A model generated the notes under the pieces. It was given only the letters and a program-made list of their open reading frames with translations. It did no database searches and was not told the DNA's origin. This document shows, piece by piece, positions 52,201 through 62,449 of a stretch of 64,000 nt of DNA; the first letter of the stretch is position 1, and the number at the start of each line of letters is the position of its first letter. A program made the translations under genes and the position numbers. Origin of the DNA: Okapia johnstoni (Eukaryota > Chordata > Mammalia > Artiodactyla > Giraffidae); the NCBI GenBank assembly GCA_024291935.2, contig CM044312.1, forward strand, positions 1,408,501 to 1,472,500, in the 5' to 3' direction.

Positions 52201-52340
52201 CTTTGGGAACGCACCAACGCGGGATTTCCGGCCGGGACGGGACTTCCGGGCGGGGAGCGGCGCGGGGGCGCGCGGCGCGGGGTTGGCCGAGGCGGCGCCC
52301 CCTGTTGGCGGGAGGCAGGCAGTGCAGGGAGCCGCGCGGT
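51300..52340. promoter_or_regulatory. CpG island over the NOM1 promoter and exon 1
   Basis: CpG density is high through all of exon 1 and the start region and drops sharply beyond 52340, where AT-rich sequence and repeats begin. Confidence 0.85.
52190..52340 (-). promoter_or_regulatory. NOM1: NOM1 promoter: ETS sites and a YY1 motif at the start codon
   Basis: This is GC-rich, TATA-less sequence. Minus-strand CCGGAAGT (52242-52249) and CCGGAAAT (52224-52231) match the ETS/GABPA consensus. AAGATGGCGGC at 52193-52203 matches the YY1 consensus and overlaps the initiator ATG. This combination is typical of housekeeping ribosome-biogenesis genes (known pattern). The transcription start is inferred to be at about 52230-52260. 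Confidence 0.75.
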
Positions 52341-52587
52341 GCAGCGTCGTTCACGATCAGAAAACAGCCCTGATGTCTGTCAACAGTAACCCAGATAAAT
52401 AAACCACAGTGTATCCACGTATCAGAGCCCTATGCGAACATAAAAACCGAGAGGACTACCGCTGCAAAGAATAATCGAGATGCATGGTAAAAAGAAAACG
52501 CTGACTGAAAACAAAACAAAAGGCATAAAATAATTCCATTAATTAAAATTCAAAAAGAGAAATATTTGGTCTTGGATGCAAACGTAT

Positions 52588-52869
52588 GTTGGAGCAGAAA
52601 ATGCCACCCCACTCCAGTACTCTTGCCTGGAAAATCCAATGGACGGAGGAGCCTGGTAGGCTGCAGCCCATGGGGTCGCTGGGAGTTGGACACGACTGAG
52701 CGACTTCACTTTCACTTTTCCCTTTCATGCATTGGAGAAGGAAACGGCAGCCCACTCCAGTGTTCTTGCCTGGAGAATCCCAGGGACTGGGGGAGCCTGG
52801 TGGGCTGCCGTCTATGGGGTTGCACAGAGTCGGACACGACCAAAGCGACTTAGCAGCAGCAGCAGCAAA
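52588..52869 (+). repeat. Bov-A2 SINE with CAG-repeat tail
   Basis: Two Bov-A monomers in tandem (52588-52723 and 52724-52860). Each runs from ccactccagt..cttgcctgga to gttgcacagagtcggacacg-type ends, followed by (AGC)n. It lies 0.4 kb upstream of the NOM1 promoter island. Confidence 0.92.
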
Positions 52870-54220
52870 CTTACGTGGTCAAACCAAAAACAAAACAGCT
52901 AATAATCCCACCTGTTTTGAATGGTGGGTCCCTCCAGGCTCTCCCACAAGCCCACAAGAGGGGCTCGTGGGCACAAATACAGTATCACTTAAAAACGAAG
53001 GCCTTAGAGATGATGGTAAAGAAGGCTCGCGCTTTCTGAGGGAGTGGATCCTTGCGGAGGCGCGAGCTCGGGCACCGGGGCCGGTGGCGCTGTAGGAACC
53101 GCGCGCTGGTCGCGGGAGCGCCGTCCTGACCTCGCCGCTCCGGCCTCCGGCATCCGGACCTCCAGGCTCCGGGTGAGGACGCCCCTGTCCTTCACTGGTG
53201 TTGCTCCGATTGCCGGGGTGAAGTTCCCCGGTTATCGTGCCATGGACTGCCGCCCGCCGGCGTGACTGGCGCCCCCAGAGTTCAAGTCTGCTGGCATCTA
53301 GGGCCTTTGCAGATACAAGGGTGGGAGGAGGCCCTGCTGGCCTGGGCAGGCCCTGCATCCAAGGACAAAGGTTCCGAACAGACGGAGGCTGGAGTCCCAG
53401 CTCCCATGCGGGGAGACCCACGTGGACGGAGGCAGCCATAAGGACTCAGGGGGCCCGGACTCCCAGGATGGGCCACAGCAGAGGCTGGAGGAGGGTCTGC
53501 CTGGACAGGCCCTGTCCTGCAGCGCGGGGAGCCCACCCTGCCTGAACCTCGATTCCCAGCTTCCAGCCTCAGTACCGAGCCTGTAGATGTCTGCTTTAAG
53601 AGGGGTGGTTTGTAGCAGGAAAGGAACACAGACCAGGGAAGGTGGGAGCTGGGGCCCACAGCTCTCAGGGCTGAATGGTGACGGGAGCCACACCCTCACG
53701 GAAGTGCCAGCCAGGGCTGGGGTTCCGATCCTGACCTCGCTGCTGGGTGACCTGCAAAGGGGGGTGATCAGCGCTCCATCCCACAGGGCTGTCATAACAT
53801 CAATGAGTTTGGAAGTAACTCCTATTGCTTTGAAATTGACACCATCCTCCCCATCCTCCCCCAGCAGCTCTGTGGGGCTCTCCTGCCCGGTCTGTCCCTC
53901 TTTGTCACCTGCATGTGGGTGCAGAGGTCTCCCCAGTGAGGGCTTGTTCCCCAAGGCTTCACCCCGCCATCAAAGGCTGAGCCGTGAGCTGTGTCTAATT
54001 CACTCTGCGTGGAGACCTTCCAGGCCTGTGCCCTCGATGCCTGGAGACAAGTGAGGGGGAAGACGGGCCTCCCAGCTGGCACCCCAGGTCTGGGGTTGAG
54101 GGGCAGCGGGAGGTGCTCCTGGGCAGGCCCCGCCCACCCTAGTCTCTCCTGTCCTCCAGTAATTTCTCTGGTGCTGACTGGGGGGAGGGAGCCAGTCACC
54201 CTTGCGCCCACCCCTTATTA
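52870..54220. other. NOM1 5' flank, no gene recognised
   Basis: Unique GC-moderate sequence with a small CpG-rich patch at about 53050-53240. No exon recognised. Confidence 0.5.
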
Positions 54221-57200
54221 GTTCACTTCAGTTCAGTCGCTCAGTCGTGTCCGACTCTTTGCGACCCCATGAACCCCAGCACGCCAGCCCTCCCTGTCCA
54301 TCACCAACTCCCGGAGTCTACCCAAACCCATGGCCATCGAGTCGGTGATGCCATCCAACCATCTCATCCTCTGTCGTCCCCTTCTCCTCCCGCCCCCAAT
54401 CCTACCCAGCATTAGGGTCTTTTCCAATGAGTCAACTCTTCCAATGAGGTGGCCAAAGTATTGGAGTTTCAGCTTCAACATCAGTCCTTTTAATGAACAC
54501 CCAGGACTGATCTCCTTCAGGATGGATTGATTGGATCTCCTTGCAGTCCAAGGGACTCTCAAGAGTCTTCTCCAACACCACAGTCCAAAAGCATCAATTC
54601 TGCGGCGCTCAGCTTTCTTCACCATCCAACTCTCACATCCATACATGACCACTAGAAAAACCATAGCCTTAACTAGACGGACTTTTGCTGGCCAAGTAAT
54701 GTCTCTGCTTTTAAATATGCTATCTAGGTTGGCCACAACCCTCTTCCAAGGAGTAAGCATCTTTTAATTTCATGGCTGCAATCACCATCAGCAGTGATTT
54801 TGGAGCCCCAAAAATAAAGTCTGACACTGTGTCCACTGTTTCCCCATCTATTTCCCATGAAGTGATGGGACCAGATGCCATGATCTTAGTTTTCTGAACG
54901 TTGAGCTTCAAGCCAACTTTTTCACTCTCCTCTTTCACTTTCATCAAGAGGCTCTTTAGTTCTTCTTCGCTTTCTGCCATAAGGGTGGTGTCATCTGCAT
55001 ATCTGAGGTTATTGATATTTCTCCCGGAAATCTTGATTCCAGCTTGTGTTTCCTCCAGCCCAGCGTTTCTCGTGATGTACTCTGCATATAAGTTAAATAA
55101 GCAGGGTGACAATACAGAGCCTTGACGTACTCCTTTTCCTATTTGGAACCAGTCTGTTGTTCCATGTCCAGTTCTAACTGTTGTTTTCTGACCTGCATAC
55201 AGGTTTCTCAAGAGACAGGTCAGATGGTCTAATATTCCCATCTCTTTCAGAATTTTCCACAGTTTATTGTGATCCACACAGTCAAAGGCTTTGGCATAGT
55301 CAATAAAGCAGAAATAGATGTTTTTCTGGAACTCTCTTGCTTTTTCCATGATCCAGCGGATATTGGCAATTTGATCTCTGGTTCCTCTGCCTTTTCTAAA
55401 ACCAGCTTGAACATCTGGAAGTTCACGGTTCACGTATTGCTGAAGCCTGGCTTGGAGAATTTTGAGCATTACTTTACTAGCATGTGAGATGAGTGCAATT
55501 GTGCGGTAGTTTGAGCATTCTTTGGCATTGCCTTTCTTTGGGATTGGAACGAAAACTGACCTTTTCCAGTCCTGTGGCCACTGCTGAGTTTTCCAAATTT
55601 GCTGGCATATCGAGTGCAGCACTTTCACAGCATCATCTTTGAGGATTTGAAATAGCTCAACTGGAATTCCATCACCTCCACTAGCCTTGTTCGTAGTGAT
55701 GCTTTCTAAGGCCCACTTGACTTCACGTTCCAGGATGTCTGGCTCTGAGTGATCACACCATCGTGATTATCTGGGTCGTGAAGATCTTTTTTGTACAGTT
55801 TCTGTGTATTCTTGCCACCTCTTCTTAATATCTTCTGCTTCTGTTAGGTCCATACCATTTCTGTCCTTCATCAAGGCCATCTTTGCATGAAATGTTCTCT
55901 TGGTATCTCTAATTTTCTTGAAGAGATCTCTAGTCTTTCCCGTTCTGTTGTTTTTCTCTATTTCTTTGCATTGATCGCTGAGGAAGGCTTTTCTATCTCT
56001 CCTTGCTATTCTTTGGAACTCTGCATTCAGATGGGAATATCTTTCCTTTTCTCCTTTGCTCTTCGCTTCTCTTCTCTTCCCAGCTATCTGTAAGGCCTCC
56101 TCAGACAGCCATTTTGCTTTTTTGCATTTCTTTTCCATGGGGATGGTCTTTATCCCTGTCTCCTGTACAATGTCACGAACCTCCATCCATAGTTCATCAG
56201 GCACTCTGTCTATCAGATCTAGTCCCTTAAATCTATTTGTCACTTCTACTGTATACTCATAAGGGATTTGATCTAGGTCATACCTGAATGGGCTAGTGGT
56301 TTTCCCTACTTTCTTCAATTTAAGTCTGAATTTTGCAATAAGGAGTTCATGATCTGAGCCATAGTCAGCTCCCGGTCTTGTTTTTGCTGACTGTATAGAG
56401 CTTCTCCATCTTTGGCTGCAAAGAATATAATCAGTCTGATTTCGGTGTTGACCATCTGGTGATGTTCACGTGTAGAGTCTTCTCTTGTGTTGTTGGAAGA
56501 GGGTGTTTGCTGTGACCAGTGCATTCTCTTGGCAAGACTCTATTAGCCTTTGCCCTGCTTCATTCTGTACTCCAAGGCCAAATTTGCCTGTTACGCCGGG
56601 TGTTTGTTGACTTCCTACTTTTGCATTCCAGTCCCCTATAATGAAAAAGACATCTTTTTTGGATGTTAGTTCTAGAAGTCTTGTAGGTCTTCATAGAACC
56701 GTTCAACTTCAGCTTCTTCGGCGTTACTGGTCGGGGCATAGACTTGGATTGCTGTGATATTGAATGGTTTGCCTTGGAAACGAACAGAGATCATTCTATC
56801 GTTTTTGAGATTGCATCCAAGTACTGCATTTCGGACTCTTTTGTTGACCATGATGGCTACTCCATTTCTTCTAAGGGATTCCTGCCCACAGTAGTAGATA
56901 TAATGGTCATCTGAGTTAAATTCACCCATTCCAGTCCATCTTAGTTCGCTGATTCCTATAATGTCAACGTTCACTCTTGCCATCTCCTGTGTGACCACTT
57001 CCAATTTGCCTTGATTCATGGACCTAACATTCCAGGTTCCTATGCAATATTGCTCTTTACAGCATCGGACTTTGCTTCTGTCACCAGTCACATCCACAGC
57101 TGGGTGTCGTTTTTGCTTTGGCTCCATCCCATCATTCTTTCTGGAGTTATTTCTCCACTGATCTCCATTATCATATTGGGCACTTACTGACCTGGGGAGT

Positions 57201-57395
57201 TCATCTTTCAGTGTCCTATCTTTTTGCCTTTTCATACTGTTCATGGGGTTCTCAAGGCAAGAATACTGAAGTGGTTTGCCATGCCCTCCTCCAGTGGACC
57301 ACATTCTGTCAGACTTCTCCACCATGACCCATCCGTCTTGGGTGGCCCCACACGGCATGGCTTAGTTTCATTGAGATAGACCAGGCTGTGGTCCA
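54221..57395 (-). mobile_element. RTE-BovB LINE, nearly full length, broken ORF2
   Basis: It reads leftward from about 57395 to 54221. An APE-type endonuclease segment (57358-56672) shows CIGTWNVRSMNQGKLE, ISELRWTGMGEFNSDDH and NGVAIMVNKRVRNAVLGC. A middle segment lies at 56318-55767. A reverse transcriptase segment (55628-54720) shows FRKGRGTRDQIANIRWIMEK, FIDYAKAFDCVDHNKLWKIL and YADDTTLMAES. The C-terminal part is at 54760-54233. Frameshifts and stops between the segments make it inactive. BovB is known to have entered ruminants by horizontal transfer. Confidence 0.93.
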
Positions 57396-57399
57396 TTAT

Positions 57400-57620
57400 A
57401 ACAGGAACCAAAAAGACCCTGATGCTGGGAAAGACTGAAGGCGGGAGGAGAAGGGGATGACAGAGGATGAGACGGTTGGATGGCATCATCCACTCAGTGG
57501 ACATGAATTTGAGTAAGCTCCGGCAGTTGGTGATGGACAGGGAGGCCTGGCATGCTGCCGTCTGTGGGGTTGCAAACAGTCGGACACAACTGAGCGACTG
57601 AACTGAACTGACCTGAACTG
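57400..57620 (+). mobile_element. BovB 3'-end fragment, inverted against the adjacent BovB
   Basis: Reads aaaaagaccctgatgctggg, gacggttggatggcatcatc, cagttggtgatggacaggga, ggttgcaaacagtcggacac, then gactgaactgaact repeats. This is the BovB terminus in plus orientation, directly against the 5' side of the minus-strand copy. Confidence 0.88.
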
Positions 57621-58917
57621 GATCCCGTCACTTGCTCCTGCTGCGTGCTCTTGGAGGGCCCGGTACCCAGCCGGGCTCGGGCCAGTGCGTTCCCAGCTCC
57701 CCTGCCTCTGCTCCGACTGGGGCCCGGCTTTCGCCCAGGAGTCTTTTTGCTCTGAAGCCATGACTTCGAAGACCTTGTGGGGGCTTTACGTGGAGGGGTC
57801 TTGGGGGTGTTTTTCAGCCCCAGGATCCTAGGGGAAGGCGGCCTTTGCAGCGATTCTTTCTGCCCCACACCTGGGGGAGCTGCGCCTCTCAGAGCCTGGA
57901 CGGGGCTGCTGGACGGCTCGTGCCTTTTTTCCCTGGTTCTGGTGAAAGGGGCTGGCCGGGGAGGGGAAGAGGGGGCTTGGGCATCTGGCTGCACACGTGA
58001 ACGAGCCCACGGATGACAGGGGCTGATGCGTGGGCGACACAGGCCACGGCGAGTGAGGGGGCTGAGTGCTGGCGTGTGTGTGCGTGTGTGTGTGCCGGTG
58101 CGGGCCAGAGGCGGGGCTGGAGAAGTGGGCGAGGCCCGGGGGCAAGGCCTGGGCTTGATGATGGGCGCAGTGGGGCACCAGTGAAGATGTGGGCAGAGGC
58201 TGGGGTGACCAGAACGGGGCTGCATTTCGAAGCGACGGCCGGGCAGCTGGCAGGGCTGCCTGCAGAGACTCAGAATTGATGGGCAGACGGAGGCTGCTGC
58301 ATCAGACTCTCGCTCCCCAGCCTGGAACAAACTGCTGGCTGCTGACAGTTCTTTAAAATAATGGCACGGATGATCTATTAAGAGTAAGAAGAGACACAGC
58401 GGGGGTCTAACCTTCCACCCTGTGTCTCAGCCCGTGTGGGCTCCTACAACAGAGCACCATGAACCGCGGCTGAAGCTTCAGGCGTCCGCTGCCCACGCCT
58501 CTGCAGCTGGATGTCAGAGAGCCGGGCGCTGGACAACCTGGTATCCGGTGGGGGCTCGCTTCCTGGTTCACTGGTGGCCGTCCTCAGGCGGCATCCACAG
58601 CTCGGGGGGAGGCGCCGGACCCATCTGGGGACCCGGGTGTAAGGACCCTAACCCCATCGTCAACACCCCATCCCCCCAACCTAATCACCTGCCAAAGACC
58701 CCCCCTCCTAACACCTCCCCCAACACACACGCATTTGGGGGACACAGACATTCAGTCCAGAACACTCAGCTTCCCAAACTTTTTTTGTTTCAATGTACTG
58801 ATTGCTTTTAAACAATATGTTAAAATATTATTTTTTTCTGGTACAAAAATAATTCATGCTCACCAAAACCCCCCTGAGATATCCTGGTTAGATGTGTGAT
58901 GAAGAAAGGGGGGCCTG
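57621..58917. other. Intergenic with a long minus-strand open frame, no gene accepted
   Basis: GC-moderate sequence with a (GT)n stretch at 58071-58095. A minus-strand frame from 58330 to 57494 is open but Pro/Ser/Arg-rich, without a domain, and it runs into the BovB fragment. Confidence 0.5.
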
Positions 58918-59068
58918 GGGACTCACCTGACTGTCCAGTGACCGAGACTCCGAGCTCCCAATGCCGGCAGCTCGGGCTAAATCACTGGTCAGGGAACTAG
59001 AATGCACGTACTGCAGCTACGAGTTGGTGCAGACGGCGAAGACCCGGCACGGCCACAGAAATAAGCAC
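58918..59068 (+). repeat. CHR-2-type SINE, diverged
   Basis: Plus-strand ggactcacctgactgtccag, actccgagctcccaatgccg, ggtcagggaactagaatgca, then gaagacccggcacggccaca. Confidence 0.75.
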
Positions 59069-59543
59069 TAGTAGGGGCTGCCTCAGGCTCTTCCTCCCAG
59101 AAACACATTTCCTTCCAGAGAGTCAATGCACGTATTAACTGGCATTACGATCGCTCTTCACCAAAGTAGGACACATGCTGTCCAGTTGCCCGTCTGCTCC
59201 TGACGGTACAGTGCGGGTTTTCCCACCTCAGTAACCTCGTCTCCACAGCAGTGCTGCCTGGGGTCCTGTTCCCAGACCCCTGTGGCCAGAATCTGCATCT
59301 ACCAGCTTCCCAGGGTCCCGGCCCAGCACTGAGCGTGGGAGACCTGCTGGTTCTGGGTCCCTCACTCTTTTCAGTGGGTTTATGGGCATAGTTTATGGAA
59401 CCAATCTGCTAATGGTGAATATTTGTTCCCTTTTAAAAACATACATACTGCACCATTCAGCAGCGCCACAACAAATATTCCTCTGTGTGTGTGTGTAGGA
59501 CCATTTAAGTGTTTTACGCAGTTATCATCCTACACATTGTTTA

Positions 59544-59772
59544 GGTGTGTGTGTATGCTAAGTCGCTTCAGCCGTGTCCGAATCTTTGCGACCCCATAGA
59601 CTGTAGCCCTTCCAGGATCCTCTGTCCATGGGACTCTCCAGGCAAGAACACCTGGGTGGGCTGCCTTTTCCTTCTCCAGGGGATCTTCCCAACCCAGGAA
59701 TCAAACCCGCATCTCTTACATCTCCTGCATGAGCAGACAGACTCTTCCCCACTAGCACCACCTGGGAAGCCC
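59544..59772 (-). repeat. Bov-tA SINE
   Basis: Minus-strand Bov-tA. The tRNA-like end is at 59772 (gggcttcccaggtggtgcta on the minus strand). The body contains complements of ccatgggactctccaggcaa and gtccgaatctttgcgacccc, with a (GT)n tail at 59544-59555. Confidence 0.9.
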
Positions 59773-59870
59773 TGGTTAGGGAAATTGTATAAATATATTT
59801 TTTGAATGAACAGATAATGTCAATTTCCAACCAGAAACCTGGGCCAGCTCCTCCAAATAGAGAGTGTGAG

Positions 59871-60387
59871 TGTTGTAGCCGTGCGTTCCGGGAAACAGAC
59901 TCATTCAGAAGGACCATGCAGATAGCGGAGTGCAGTTTATTACACTGGCAGACCCAAGGCAGAGTCTCCTCTTAGCCAAGGAAGCCGACCAGCTTTTGTG
60001 AAAACTCTATACACCCTAAGTGTACGCGCCCAAACCCCCCTCCCCCAGTTCCCTGAAACTAGTCTGAACAAAGGAAGAGAAAGATACAACCAAAGTGAAC
60101 CCGTGATTCGTGTGCCTTAAGCCTAGATGGTTAACAGTGGACAGTTATCAATAGGCCTGTGCTCACACCCCAATAGCATTTATGATTCTGTCCGGTTACG
60201 CAGATAATTGGGGTGTTCTTTTAGGACGGAGTCTAGGTACGAGCCCTGGGGCTCTTCCATCCTGGGGGCCTGGTTGTCTAGTTGGCATGTCGTTTCCTTA
60301 GATCCTGGGCATGTAGCTCAAAGTCCACAGTCCGGCCCAAGATGGAGTTCTGCTTTCAAGATGGAGCCTGTTCTGTTTCCTCCTTCA
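59871..60387 (-). mobile_element. Solo LTR of an endogenous retrovirus
   Basis: A 517-base element that begins TGAAGGAGGAAACA and ends CTACAACA on the minus strand, so it has the TG...CA ends of an LTR. It is flanked by TGAG on both sides (59867-59870 and 60388-60391), a 4-base target duplication. On the minus strand a TATA-like GTATAGAG (about 60007-60016) is followed about 70 bases later by AATAAA (59936-59941), the U3-R layout. No gag, pol or env sequence adjoins it, so it is a solo LTR left by recombination. The family name (bovine ERV LTR type) is tentative. Confidence 0.8.
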
Positions 60388-60391
60388 TGAG

Positions 60392-61013
60392 GACCTGCCC
60401 CCCAACACCCTCCCCTTCAGGACCTGCCTGGGGGTTCCTCTTGGCCCACCTGACAGGTGGCAGGTCAGCGACCCCCTCTGCAGCACCCTCACCACCCCGC
60501 CTCCTCCCCAGCAGCCAGCCCTCCGACTCCGATCTAGACCATCGGGTCAGACCCAGGCCTGCTGCCCTGGCTGCTGCCCCGGGCCCAGGCCTGACCTTGT
60601 CCTCTGCAGTCCGTTCTCAGCCTGAGGGCCCGCTTCAGCCCTTCCGGTCCCCCAACAGCCGCCGCCCCCTCCGCACCCCCACCACCGGGCTCCTGGGCCT
60701 GGCCTCCCTGGCATCCCGAGTGCCCTGTCTGCCCACCGTGGCTGGAGCCGGCTCCCTGCCTGCTGCTCCCGTGGGACCCTTGACCCAGGGGAATCCTTGT
60801 GGTCTTCTCTGCATCTGCGGAGGCAGCAGCTTGATTCCGGCTTATTCAGCTTCCTGCAGCCTGTTTCCACCTCCAGGGGCTGCCTCAACTCCAGGCAGGG
60901 AGCAGGCAGGGAACGAATGAATGAATAATGAGTGAGTAGACGCTTTCAGATCCTACTGGGGCTTAGGCGAACCTTCACGTCCTCAGTCTTTTCCTTTCAC
61001 TATGTTAAGAAAA
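60392..61013. other. Intergenic, no gene recognised
   Basis: C-rich unique sequence. Open frames have no recognisable domain. Confidence 0.5.
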
Positions 61014-61242
61014 AGACTTTCCAGGTGGCAGTAGCAGTAGAGAGCCCTCACGCCGATGCAGGAGATGTAAACCATGTGGGTCCAATCCCTGGGTGGGGAA
61101 GATCCCCTGGAGGAGGAAATAGCAATTCACTCCAGTGTTCTTGCCTAGAGAATCTCCTGGACAGAGAAGCCTGGCGGGCTACAGTCCATGGGGTCTCAAA
61201 GAGTCGGACACAACTCAAGTGACTTAGCACGCATGCACGCAT
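61014..61242 (+). repeat. Bov-tA SINE
   Basis: Plus strand: gactttccaggtggcagtag, then box B-like gggtccaatccctgggt, body ccactccagt-type segment, ggcgggctacagtccatggg, and a tail of gcacgcatgcacgcatg. Confidence 0.9.
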
Positions 61243-61249
61243 GTTAATT

Positions 61250-62005
61250 ACCGGCTGCACGTAATTACCAGCTCCACGTTTTAGCCAAGAGCAGTGGGGG
61301 CCAGGTGAGCTCGAGCAAGGGGTCAGATGGACCAGGAGACCCCCAGGGGAGGGTCTCCCAGTGAGGGCGGGCCTCTGAGCCAAGCTCCTGTTCCGGCCAG
61401 AGCATGGGGTTTGTTCTGTTGGCTGCAGGGTCAGCTCGCCAGGCGACACCCACTCACAGGGGACTAAGGAGCTCACCCCACGTCGCAGACCTGGGCTGAC
61501 ATCTCTGCCGAGTAGAGGAAAGGGAAAAAAGTCATAGCTGTACTTTGTGATTTTCAGTATTTTTAGTTTACAAGCCAACTATTCATCACATTAAGACATT
61601 GACCTATAAATAAAACTGACGGCAGTGATACATCTGGTCTTTGCAGGCCTCAAGTTGAGGCAATGATCTGTAAATATATTTGTCTGTGTCATTGATCCCT
61701 TTTTTATTAAGGTCGCGGCTTTCACTGTGGTTATCAATTTCATTCCGGATTACCAAAGTCCTTACAAAACCTTTGTTCCCTGGTGTGGGCTGCCTCGGTC
61801 AGCGCTTACGCGTTGGAGTAACACAAAGTTACATCCACTTCTGGCTGGAGTTCAGCTGTGTCGTTAATTTTCATTAGCTCTTCCTGTTCTCTCTATATAC
61901 TTCTCCCCTTTTTCAGTGTATTTGTCTGTTATCTGGAGATGCTTCTCCCGTTTGGAGTGCACATGCCCTAAATGCTCTTACACTGAGGGGGGTTACATTT
62001 CTGAC
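61250..62005. other. Intergenic, no gene recognised
   Basis: Unique sequence; the AT-rich part at 61500-61980 has no repeat I can name. Confidence 0.5.
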
Positions 62006-62006
62006 T

Positions 62007-62254
62007 CCGATACTCTGGCCACCTGATGCGAACAGCTGACTCATTGACAAAGACCCTGATGCTGGGGAAGACTGAGGGCGGGAGAAGAAGGGGACGACGG
62101 AGAGTGAGATGGCTGGACGGCATCACCGGCTCAGTGGACGTGAACTCGGGAAAACCCTGGGGGATGGTGAGGGACAGGGAGGCCGTCCTGGCGTGCTGCA
62201 GTCCACGGGGTCGCAAAGAGTCAGACACGACTTGTCAACTAAACAACAGCAACA
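62007..62254 (+). mobile_element. BovB 3'-end fragment
   Basis: Plus-strand BovB terminus: gatactctggccacctgatg, caaagaccctgatgctgggg, gacggcatcaccggctcagt, ggtcgcaaagagtcagacac, and an aaacaacagcaac tail. Confidence 0.9.
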
Positions 62255-62340
62255 CGTTTCTGACATGGGCTCACTGTATCTTCTTGGCAAAAGTTAAGCC
62301 TACTTTGTCAGTTATGTAAGATTTCTTTTTCTTCTCTTAA

Positions 62341-62448
62341 TTCTTTTTCTTTGGCCGCGGGATCTTAGTTCCCAGAGCGGGGATGGGACCCAGGCCCCTG
62401 CAGTGGGAGTGCAAGAGTCTTAACCACTGGAGCACCGGGGAAGGCCCC
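62341..62448 (-). repeat. CHR-2-type SINE
   Basis: Minus-strand tRNA-Glu SINE: complement of gcaagagtcttaaccactgg, agcaccggggaaggcccc at its head and ctttttctttggccgcggga at its tail. Confidence 0.8.
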
Positions 62449-62449
62449 A

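Noticed and set aside
51101..52354. A NOM1 start at 52354 without any frameshift
   Set aside because: The peptide it gives before residue 100 is unlike NOM1, while the 52200 ATG frame gives the conserved LKLAVEEFV. The phase arithmetic also favours the 52200 start with two lost bases.
57494..58330. Minus-strand open frame of 278 codons upstream of NOM1
   Set aside because: It is Pro/Ser/Arg-rich without a domain, its last part is antisense BovB sequence, and there is no splice or promoter support. A conservation test with codon-substitution rates would decide.
59871..60387. Possible retroviral genes next to the LTR
   Set aside because: Neither side shows gag, pol or env sequence, and the 4-base duplication closes around a single LTR.
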